Shown piece by piece: positions 1 to 10,194 of a stretch of 20,453 nt of DNA (positions are counted from its first letter, which is position 1; the number at the start of each line of letters is the position of its first letter). The position numbers and the translations under genes were made by a program. This DNA comes from Proteromonas lacertae (taxonomy: Eukaryota > Sar > Bigyra > Opalinata > Proteromonadidae). The DNA is taken from positions 1 to 20,453 of the forward strand of contig NGBS01000703.1 in the NCBI GenBank assembly GCA_002245135.1, in the 5' to 3' direction. The notes under the pieces are model-generated. The model saw only the letters and a program-made list of their open reading frames with translations. It searched no databases and was not told where the DNA came from.

Positions 1-1478
1 CGTCTTTCAATCTTCTTTTTCTTATTAAATCTTTTGGCTTGAGCTTGAACCATTTCTATAATATGGCAAACTGTTTCACCAAATCTTTTCGTAAAAATAC
101 AGTGTATATAATCTAAAGACGCTGTACAAATTGAATTGGTAATAAAATCTTGTAAAAATGTCATTAACAATGGAGGAGGATTTTCTTGAAACTTCTTTGT
201 TGAAACGAATGAGAATAAATACGAAAACATAAACCCTCGAATTGTGATATTTTGATTTACAACAAATTCATTCAATTGAAATTCAATTTTCATCTTTCCA
301 TCATCACTTCCATATTCATTATTATAATCTAAATTAGTATATAAAGAACCACGAAATGATATAGGAAATGTAATATTTGGAGTGACAAAATTGACAGTCA
401 AATTACCAAATGTGATACTAACATCGGGAATTTGTCTAAATATCTTTGAAAAAGTTTCATAAAACTGTGGAGGAGGTGCAATTAAATCTTCTTTCTTTGA
501 AATTGATAATTTCTTTGTTTTTTCATCTTTTTCTATTGTATTAATATCTTCTATTGTATCTTCACTATTTTCATCAAGTTTCATCAGTTTCATTATATGC
601 ATTAGATACAGAAGATAAATCTTTCTTTTGAAACACATAAATTAACCTTAATAGTTGTGAAGAAAATGAAAATTGAAAATCTTCACCAAAATCTAAAGTA
701 ACATATTCAGCAAACCTTCTCACATATTATACGATGATCCAAGAATGAAATTAATAGATGGAATATATAAATCAGCTTTATTATTAATATTTCCACTATA
801 GATATTCTCTCTACTGTAAACGGAAAACTTGTTCAGTGAAATTTTATAATCAGTATTTCTCCATTTTCTATTCACACTACAAATGAATGAAAATGATTCT
901 AATGATAATTTAAATGCTATAATATCACATACATAGACATAGAATTCAACTGATACGTTTATTACTTTTAATGAAAAACATCTTAAGATTGTTTTATAAC
1001 TGCAGAAATGAGGTTTGTTTTTAATATTTTTTTGTTTATTTTTTATTGCTACATCATTCAGACATTACATTTGGTGTGATTTATTCTTTTTATTTTGTAC
1101 GTTTTTTACATAGTGAGGATCTTTTTCATGGATTTCTATATGGATTCCTTCGATTTGAATTGGGATTGGGAATATCTGATAATTTGGGAATAAATATATA
1201 TTATCTATGTGTAAATTAAATAAAAATGATTTTAATGACAGACGAAGGTTTAAGTCTTCCATTGATCTATGCCACAATGAAATATAACTAATAGTTAAAC
1301 CAACCTTTTGAAGCATCAATGACAATATTGTTAAGAATATTTTTCTGGTAATCGATAGAGTGAAGAATAGTGAGAAATATAGCACATAACCTGGACCAAA
1401 TATTCTATAAACACATATATTAATGCTTAGTGTCACAAATTGCCTTAAAATCTCCCCTATGATTGTTAAGATCTTCAT
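1..1478 (-). CDS. Large membrane-anchored protein, 5' part; possible bridge-like lipid transfer protein
   Basis: The gene starts at the ATG at 1478 and runs off the left edge of the window. The N-terminus has hydrophobic segments (about residues 8-60), followed by alternating beta-strand-like sequence with many short hydrophobic stretches. A TM anchor followed by long beta-rich sequence is the arrangement of the RBG/bridge-like lipid transfer proteins (Csf1/BLTP1, Fmp27/Hobbit/BLTP2), which move lipids at membrane contact sites. That assignment is inference from overall character; I see no diagnostic motif. A first intron probably lies at about 1000-1068 on the minus strand. It is longer than the others here and would end in CAG. 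Two further frame changes occur near 727 and 577. The protein reads well on both sides of each, so a base is probably missing or extra in the assembly. A proline-rich APPPQ stretch lies near 475. It is divergently transcribed from the WW-ankyrin gene. Confidence 0.55.
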
Positions 1479-1551
1479 AGAATCAAAATAAACCCAACAA
1501 TTCTATTTTAAAAATAAAAATATATTCGTTTCAACCTCATTTTTTTCTTTT
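1479..1551. promoter_or_regulatory. Divergent intergenic region, presumed shared promoter
   Basis: Only 73 bp separate the start codons of two genes that point away from each other. The stretch is A/T-rich with an interrupted A-run and a pyrimidine-rich part just before the plus-strand ATG. I see no TATA box in a convincing position. Promoter role is inferred from position only. Confidence 0.35.
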
Positions 1552-3769
1552 ATGCCTAAAATCTACTCTGTTACTTCAGATGAAGGTAATGCAAATGATG
1601 ATTCAGAACCTGTTGTAGATAAAAAGAAGAATATACCTCCTCCACCACCTTTTCTACAAAAACTTTACTCCAAACGTTGTTAAGCTTAATGAAAGTAATG
1701 AAAATAATATAGAAAATAACAATAATGTTGGTGTTTTATCACCGATATATCCGATGACTAATATAACAGAAATTTCACAATCTTTTGAAGAACAGCAACC
1801 TGAAGTAATTAAAACAATAGAACCAGTTGAAAGTTATTTAGAGAATGATCATAATAATCTAGAATCCCAAAATATATCACAGAATGAAGAAAATGTCGAA
1901 AATCATCTTCCTACTTCATCTGATTCTGTAATTACCATAGAAACTCAACAAATTAGTAATATTTTCAATCAAGTAAATCAACAAGAACCACCTCCACCAA
2001 TTAATAACTCAATAGAAAATCAATCACTAGATTCATCCGATGAAATACCAATGGCTAATAGATCAAATAGTGATGATTTCAATAACACCGAATTATTATT
2101 TGAATTATATACAACAAAGATAAAAGCGCTATTACAAAAGAAATTTCTAGTTTTAAATTCAATTGATAGTCGAGTAAAAGAACTAGAAAAAAGAGAATTG
2201 GAATTATCAGAATTAAATGAATTAAAAGAAAAAGTAAACACTCAACAAGATGTCATATTAAAATTAACAGAAGAATTACAAATAGAAAAGAAGAAAGAAT
2301 AAACTTAGAAAATAAATTTGAAGAGTTGAAACAAAGTATTTCTTTAATAAATGATCATAATAATAATGAAAATGAAATACAAAAACCACGACAACAACAG
2401 CAACAAATATATTCATCAATACAAATAATGATAATAATTTCTATTCAAAACTGAATACTCAATGGGTTAAATATTATGATGAAGGAGTTCCCTATTATTA
2501 TAATGTTGTAAATAATAAATCGATGTGGGAAATACCAACTGAAGGATTTATGGAAGAATGGACTTATAATTCGTTGTATGAAGAATATGCAAATAATAAT
2601 AATCATAATAATATTGAAAAAATAAATACAAATAATACGCTTAATTCAAATTCTAAACAATATTACTATAATAATAATAATCAACAACAACAAAATCAAA
2701 TGCAGGCTGAAGAAGAGATAAATAGTATATAATAATTATCTATTATTTTGTTAATTATAAATAGAAAAAGCTGAAAGAGTGAAAGAAGTATGGACTGAGT
2801 TCTTTACAAATGCTCTTCAAACAAAAATGAAACAAAAACTTCAACAATCTCCACCTTCAGTTGAACATAGACAAATTCAATCAAATGGAGTTGAAGAACC
2901 ACTTTTACAAACATATCATGCTTCAATAATAAATGATAATAATAATTCAACAACAACAACTACTACTGCTGCTGCTACAGATTCAACAAAACAGAATTAC
3001 ACAAAAGAATCATATCCAACTACAAATGAAACTGAAAAAGAAGAAATAGAAAAAGAATCAAAAGAAGCATATCATCATCAAAATACTTCAAATTATGATA
3101 AATCCTCAGCAATGATAATGGCAATAGAGAAAGGAGATGTTAATACAGTAAATGTAATAATTATTATTTAAAATTTATTTTTTCAATAGAAAATATTAGA
3201 TAATAATCCCAATCCAGATATTCCAGATTCAAAACAAAGATATCCACTCTACATGGCTGTAAGTAATTGTCAATTAGAAATCGTCAAAATATTAGTAAAT
3301 GCTGGTGCAAATATTGATAGAAAGTGCATTAATGGTAGAACACCACTCCATGTAGCGTTGGTAATAATGATTACAGTATTGTATCATATTTGCTATCAAT
3401 TGGAACAAAAGTCAATATAACTGATAATAATCAAGATACACCGCTTCACTTAGCTGCTATTAGTGGTAATTTGAGATTACGAAATTATTGATTAGAAAAG
3501 GAGCTGATCCAATGAAAACTAACAAATTAGGATTAACTCCATTTGAAGTATTTTTTAATACAATATTTTATGTACTATAGTGTGCTGCACAGACAATTAG
3601 TTTATATAAGGATGTTCCTCAATCATTATATGATACAATTGACCTTCTGAAGGAAAGAACTCCAGATAAATACGATACTGATAATGAAAGTCTTAATACA
3701 AGTGATGAAGAATCAGATAATAGTCCAGTTCAATCTCAGAAGCAGTCAAAGTGGTTTAGTTTTTGGTAA
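1552..3769 (+). CDS. WW-domain and ankyrin-repeat protein
   Basis: About 703 residues once three introns (2725-2764, 3154-3189, 3548-3580) and five single-base frame breaks are allowed for. The order of parts is: an acidic N-terminus with a PPPPP run; a Ser/Asn/Glu-rich region; a coiled coil (about residues 180-270); a WW domain near residues 302-328, read as WVKYYDEGVPYYYN then WEIP, with both Trp and the Tyr block present; an Asn/Gln/Thr-rich linker; and three to four ankyrin repeats (PLYMAV, TPLHVAL, TPLHLAA, TPFE). The acidic tail ends WFSFW before TAA. WW domains bind proline-rich peptides and ankyrin repeats bind proteins, so this is probably a scaffold. Frame changes lie near 1660, 2294, 2418, 3361 and 3473. 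Four of them look like one base lost, for example GG to G inside ankyrin codons. Because the ankyrin consensus continues across the breaks, I favour assembly indels over a pseudogene. Confidence 0.8.
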
Positions 3770-3898
3770 TTTTATAATTATCATTATTTATTTAGTTATT
3801 ACTCTGTTTTACAAAAAGTGTGAATTTTACAAAAATAAAATAAATAAAAATAAAAAACGGTGTTCGAAAAATCTGTTTACATTGGACGTATTATTTAA
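3770..3898 (+). promoter_or_regulatory. Upstream region of the first DnaJ gene
   Basis: A 129-bp gap with long A/T runs. An ATTGG (inverted CCAAT) lies at 3881-3885, just before the ATG at 3899, inside the segment TGTTCGAAAAATCTG...ATTGGAC. A closely similar segment precedes the second DnaJ gene, suggesting a promoter element kept after duplication. Confidence 0.35.
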
Positions 3899-4801
3899 AT
3901 GTTGAAAAACTCATACGCTGTTGTCTTTTTCTTGCTTATAATACCTTCTATGTGTTCTATTGACTATTATGAAGTGTTAGGAATTGCAAGAGATGCTGAT
4001 ATTAAAGCAATAAAAAAAGCGTATCATGAGCAAGCTTTAAAGGTATATTTGATTGATTAGTAACATATAGTACCATCCTGATAAAAATCTAAACAATGAA
4101 GTAGAAGCGCAAAAGAAATTTATTGAAATTAATAATGCCTATAATGTATTGTCAGATCCAGAGAAAAGAAGAATGTATGATCTAGTATAATTAATAGCGC
4201 TTATTATATCATTAAATAGTATGGAGAAGTTGATTTGGAAGAAGTGGAAGAGGAAGAAAATGAAAAAAGTGATAATGGTAATGATGTTGATAATAGACAT
4301 AATGCAGATGGCTCATACTCTTATTCATATAACAATGACTTTGGAGATGAAGATAAAGATGATTATAATAGTTATGATGGAGATTACTCTTCCTCAGGAA
4401 ATAGTTATAATGGAAATGGTGGAACAAGGAGAAGAAGAAGTTATTACAAAAGATATTATCAAAATGATGGAAGAAATAGTTATGAAAAGAAAGAAAAGGT
4501 GTATAACAATGTAAAAAGAAACAGTGGATATTATAATAATTATTATAATAAGTATAATAATTATAAAAATGGTCACAGTAATAATTATAAGAAGTATAAT
4601 AATTACAATAATAAATATAATAATTATCAAGATGAGTATTATGCCAAACAGAAAAAATACTATACTAACAAAAACAAATATAACAATTTTAAGAAAGGGT
4701 ATAATAAGAAACAATATGGCTATAATAAGCAATCTTATGGAAATAAAGGAGGCTATAAACAATATCGTAAAACTTACAGTAATGGAAGGAGATATTATTA
4801 A
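3899..4801 (+). CDS. ER-targeted DnaJ protein with Tyr/Asn/Lys-rich tail
   Basis: 279 residues from three exons; introns are 4043-4070 (28 nt) and 4185-4219 (35 nt), and the frame is intact. A signal peptide (about residues 1-20, hydrophobic VVFFLLIIP then SMC) precedes a J domain that starts [12 protein letters not shown]. The HPD motif (YHPDKN) sits right after intron 1, so it should be able to stimulate an Hsp70 ATPase, presumably the ER BiP. After the J domain comes an acidic patch (EEVEEEEN) and then about 150 residues made almost only of Tyr, Asn, Lys, Gly, Ser and Asp, with repeats such as [10 protein letters not shown]. No Gly/Phe region, zinc finger or thioredoxin fold follows. It is a tandem paralogue of the next gene, with exons 1 and 2 of identical length (144 and 114 nt). 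The tail resembles prion-like or cross-linkable Tyr-rich domains; its function is unknown. Confidence 0.85.
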
Positions 4802-5089
4802 AATGATCTTCAATGTTTGATAAATAGTAAAATTGTTCGAATTCTTAGTCACTATTACTTGAAGCAATGGAATAAATCCAATTCATGTATAGTTCGCTAA
4901 AATATTTTGAAAGTAATCGAAATTGTTGTGTTATTACTTATAATAAAAAAATAAGTTATTGGGATGTTCTTTGCATTATTAACTTCGCCATTTGTATATT
5001 TTGCATTCTAATATTTAAGAAAGTGATGTGTGTCTCAAAAATCGATTTTGATTGGACCACGTTTCAAAGTGTTTTTTAATCTATATTGA
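4802..5089 (+). promoter_or_regulatory. Intergenic region between the DnaJ paralogues
   Basis: A 288-bp spacer. The distal part holds a short open frame (4885-5079) with no codon character, which I do not call. The segment from about 5030, TGTGTCTCAAAAATCGATTT then ATTGGAC at 5051-5057 and CACGTTTC, resembles the sequence just upstream of the first DnaJ gene and is probably the duplicated promoter of the second. Confidence 0.35.
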
Positions 5090-6861
<1,772 letters not shown>

Positions 6862-6966
6862 ATGATTATTTAATCAGTTTTTTTTTCCAAAAATTTTAAG
6901 TTTTTTAAGTTTATTATTATAATGTTTTTTTGATATTATAATATAATTCCTAATACATTTTAATAT
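6862..6966. other. Convergent 3' intergenic region
   Basis: 105 bp between two convergent stop codons. It is almost pure A/T with T-runs and AATATAAT-like stretches, as expected for 3' ends on both strands. I see no other element here. Confidence 0.4.
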
Positions 6967-8109
6967 TTAGAATAACAAATTAGTAATGTTATACATCCTC
7001 GAATGTTTTAACCTGAAATATGAATAAAGAGTTTTCCCTTTAATTTGATGAACGCCATAGTTTGTAGTTGTTCTCTTATCGCAATTACTGGCTGCTTCAT
7101 GGCAATTCAGATTGTAAAATGAAATATTTATTACTTTTTTCTTGTTTAATCTGTAAATAAGCCACGATATGTGTTGATCATCCATTCGAATAATATGAGT
7201 TTCATTCAATGATTCTGTGTATAATATATTGGATAAATAGCTAGGCCATAAAGAGAAAGAACCTGTAAAACTAACAATACCACCTTTTGGAAACACTTCT
7301 TTATAGTACTTTTCTATTATTTTAGGAGAACTATATTTGTAATTTTGATCTGTACTGATATACAAATGAGACCATACTTGACAGACATAGAATAGACTAT
7401 AATACTTTGGTTTGTTTGCTTTTAAGAGGTTCAACACTTTGGGAAAGTCTATGTATTGGTCTGCATCCATTTTACCATAATATTTAGCTGATGGACAGAT
7501 GGTAGGAAGAATTTTATGAAAATATAAAGTAAATATTGTTTCATTTACAAATGATTCTTGAATAGGCATTTGAGACATATCTTTAAACATTTCTTTCTCT
7601 TCAATATATTGATTTTGACATTCTTTTGAAGTGTATCCAATGAAGAAATGAATTTGAATGGATGGATTTATTCTCTCATACACTTTTCTTACAGCCATTC
7701 TTTCTTCTAATTGATTACAGGAAGTAATAACTGAAATAAATATTTCTGTTTTGTTTTGACAAATATTTTGATTGTTATCTAAAAATAGATAATTATAGGG
7801 ATATGGACCGGGAATATCTTTATCTGAATATGATTTCCAAGTTAATTTCGTTCTATTTTTCAACAAACAATTGAACAAGCATTTATCTTTGATACAGTTG
7901 ATTGATTCATTATAATTATATTTGAAATTGTTTGAAATGTTCGATAATTTGGAGTATAGAATTCTGATTCCTTTTTGATCACTTTTTTTGTAATCGTAAA
8001 TCATCAGCATTGATATTATTAGACATGGTCCTATTAAAAGTATCATCAAAAATATCTTTCGAGATTGAAATAAGTGTGTAATTAATTTCTTTACTTTAAG
8101 ACCAAACAT
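6967..8109 (-). CDS. GT31-like beta-1,3-glycosyltransferase, type II membrane protein
   Basis: 380 residues in a single exon, starting at the ATG at 8109; the frame stays open further upstream but has no other ATG. A short basic cytosolic tail is followed by one TM segment (about residues 19-38), the topology of Golgi glycosyltransferases. The lumenal part shows the GT31 layout. ISVITS is followed by an Arg-rich RMAVRKVY, matching the usual R..IR.TW. FFIG comes next, then an acidic FKDM and ESFVNET block before a helix. KMDADQYID, with the DxD metal/nucleotide-sugar site in the form DAD, is near residues 199-201. GGIVSFTGSFSL resembles the conserved glycine-rich segment near the active site, and DDQHISW resembles the E/DD-containing motif after it. 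Several N-glycosylation sequons are visible (NRT, NKT, NET, NIS, NIT). Donor and acceptor cannot be read from sequence. It is the only intronless gene in the window. Confidence 0.8.
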   Translation of the reverse strand: MFGLKVKKLITHLFQSRKIFLMILLIGPCLIISMLMIYDYKKSDQKGIRILYSKLSNISNNFKYNYNESINCIKDKCLFNCLLKNRTKLTWKSYSDKDIPGPYPYNYLFLDNNQNICQNKTEIFISVITSCNQLEERMAVRKVYERINPSIQIHFFIGYTSKECQNQYIEEKEMFKDMSQMPIQESFVNETIFTLYFHKILPTICPSAKYYGKMDADQYIDFPKVLNLLKANKPKYYSLFYVCQVWSHLYISTDQNYKYSSPKIIEKYYKEVFPKGGIVSFTGSFSLWPSYLSNILYTESLNETHIIRMDDQHISWLIYRLNKKKVINISFYNLNCHEAASNCDKRTTTNYGVHQIKGKTLYSYFRLKHSRMYNITNLLF

Positions 8110-8369
8110 GTTTGACTTCAATTCAAATATATATGTTACTTCGTAATATAAAGGCAAATAATGTATGCAATATTGATGCTAACTATTCATATGCCACTGA
8201 AATATGAAAATCATACGAAAATACATACATGTCGTTTCATGTAGTTTCTATGGGAAGTATTACTTTTGCAAAAGTCATTTTTATACCAGAAGTTACAGCA
8301 TTAATATGTCTTTTATAATCAAATACAAGCAACTCAAAAAACAAGAAATGAAGTGTTAATATTGATATT
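8110..8369 (-). other. Intergenic region between p25-like gene and glycosyltransferase
   Basis: A 260-bp gap between the 3' end of the p25-like gene and the start of the glycosyltransferase, both on the minus strand. It is less A/T-biased than the introns and contains a 14-bp perfect palindrome at 8262-8275. It presumably holds the glycosyltransferase promoter. I see no gene in it. Confidence 0.4.
8262..8275. promoter_or_regulatory. Perfect 14-bp palindrome upstream of the glycosyltransferase
   Basis: ACTTTTGCAAAAGT equals its own reverse complement. It lies about 150 bp upstream of the glycosyltransferase ATG. It could be a dimeric transcription-factor site, but in A/T-rich DNA it could also arise by chance. 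Confidence 0.25.
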
Positions 8370-10061
8370 CTATTTTTTCTTCATCGTTTTAAATTCATTG
8401 ATCATCATATCTACTAAATCGATATACATTCTTTCATCTTCACTTGAAATGGCTGCCAAATTCTTTAAACCACTTTTGAACAACGGAAAGTCCATCTTTG
8501 AGATATTATGAGTTAAACGACTGTAGATTATATCAGCTTTATTCTAAAAAAATTAGAAGATTATAATAAAAGATTATAATATATATACTGAACTTGCTAT
8601 AGTATCTAATACTCTCAATTGTTCTAAACATTTCTTCCATTTGGCACTGCTCAAATAACTTACATTGTTTTTATCACCATAAGCAGCAAAATATTGAAAT
8701 AATGCTAATAAATCAGAATTTCGATCTTCATCTAATACTTCATATGTATCAAATTCTACTTCTAATTCATTTCGACTGCAGAAATTCAATTTTTCATTTA
8801 AATATTTTAATAATGACATAAATCGTTCATTTTTAGATGTGATTTGATAATGACTTTTACCCCATTCACCATTACAGATTACTACTAAACAATGTAAAAA
8901 ATCAATATATTCTAAACCATTCTTTCCAAAAAAATCAATATGATGAGATAAAGAATTAAATAATTGTAATACATTACTTCGAGATAGAATATCAGGAGAG
9001 ATTTTTACATTTTTACACCAAGATAACCAGTTTATACTTGAGATGAAGATTCGATAATCACATTGATGAGTAAATGGATCATTATAACTTTTGATTTCAG
9101 CAATATTTTCAAAGATTTTGTGCAATATTTCTTCATATTTGTGTAATAATGGATCTAATTCATTCATCATTATTGTTACAGAGAATGAAGAAATTATTCG
9201 ATTTATCAATTTTGTCCAATACTATTCATCAATAATAATAATAAGTATTTTATATATATAAATATACTTCTTCATTGTTTTTATCATTTGGTAACATATA
9301 TTGACCAATTATCGGTTGTTTCATTGTATTTACTTTATTTAATGAGGTTTCTGTTGGTTGTTCATATCTCTTACTTCTTTTGTGAGCTATTTCATTATAT
9401 TATATTATATATATAGATATACGACTAACTGAAACTGTTCTTAACGTGATTTCTTCTTCATCAGAATCTGAGGAATTTGGACTTATTTTCTTTCGATCTT
9501 TTGGAGTATTATTCTTAGATAAATAGTTTCGTAATGTCGATTCATATCGCATTGATGGTTTTCGACTTAATACTGCTGATGTCTATTATTACATATTCTA
9601 TTGTTATTATACATCGATTAAACGGTTTTCTAGATTCTCTGCTTGACTTTTCATCTTTTGAAGACCAGCTAAAAATCCACGTAGTTGATCTAAAACATTT
9701 TTATTACAATATTTATGTATAACATACTCAAATGGCGAGTGTTTTCTTCAATTATGTCTTTCATGAAATATTTCATCTTTTTGTACATTATTATCTTATG
9801 TAAACAGTATGATAATATTCGTCTCTTTCGATTTAGAAGAATTAAGTCAACTATTCTCAAACGAAAATATCTCTCTTGATCTCGTTTTAATTTGGACTCA
9901 CTTTGTGCCAATCTATTTAAGATAATATATTAATTACTCATTTCATACGTTGGTATTGAATTTAAAGGATGATATATTTTACCCTAACAAAATATTATAT
10001 ATATTTATTATACAAATGATAAAAGAGTTTTATCAACTCCAATTACTCTTTTAGGATACAT
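8370..10061 (-). CDS. p25-alpha (TPPP)-like protein with coiled-coil N-terminus
   Basis: Eight exons give 476 residues. Introns, on the minus strand, are 9984-10013, 9913-9948, 9690-9727, 9583-9612, 9387-9422, 9222-9267 and 8544-8588; the spliced length is an exact multiple of three. It starts at the ATG at 10061 (MYPKRVIGVDK). Residues about 25-115 are charged and helical (SKLKRDQERYFRLR..., then LQKMKSQAENLENRL). A Ser/Asp/Glu-rich linker (SSDSDEEE) follows. The C-terminal third reads like p25-alpha: ALFQYFAAYG, SSAKWKKCLEQLRVLD, ADIIYSRLTH, MDFPLFKSGLKNLA. These match in order the family pattern F-fG, W.K...d...D, DIIF.k, F..F...L..iA. A preceding helical region (about 215-300) may be a diverged second copy. 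Family members bind tubulin and often act in cilia and flagella. The p25 call is by pattern only, without the family's Gly/Thr-rich C-terminal motif. Confidence 0.65.
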
Positions 10062-10194
10062 ATGATGAAATAAACCAAAATGTATTAATTGAATGTAAAT
10101 TACATATAATAGGTAAATTAAAAAAATCATGAGATGATATGGATATGGAAGTATATATTATAAAATAAAGTCATTTGTAATATATAAAATATAA
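10062..10194 (-). other. Intergenic region, kinase-TPR 3' end to p25-like 5' end
   Basis: A 133-bp gap between two minus-strand genes. It is A/T-rich with no motif I recognise; it must hold the 3' end of one gene and the promoter of the other. Confidence 0.35.

Noticed and set aside
3361-3466. Intron from GTAATAATG to the TTAG at about 3455
   Set aside because: The segment encodes a clear ankyrin repeat in one frame (SIVSYLLSIGTKVN, TPLHLAA), so a missing base is a better explanation than splicing.
4394-4867. Long Ile/Val-rich minus-strand frame and plus-strand frames at 4221-4514 and 4524-4820
   Set aside because: These are other-frame reflections of the Tyr/Asn/Lys-rich codons of the first DnaJ gene; composition is pure low complexity with no start context or homology pattern.
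4885-5079. 64-codon open frame between the DnaJ genes
   Set aside because: It has no recognisable motif, lies in the presumed promoter, and overlaps the block shared with the other DnaJ upstream region.
9534-9722. Plus-strand open frame of 62 codons
   Set aside because: It is antisense to well-supported exons and introns of the p25-like gene.
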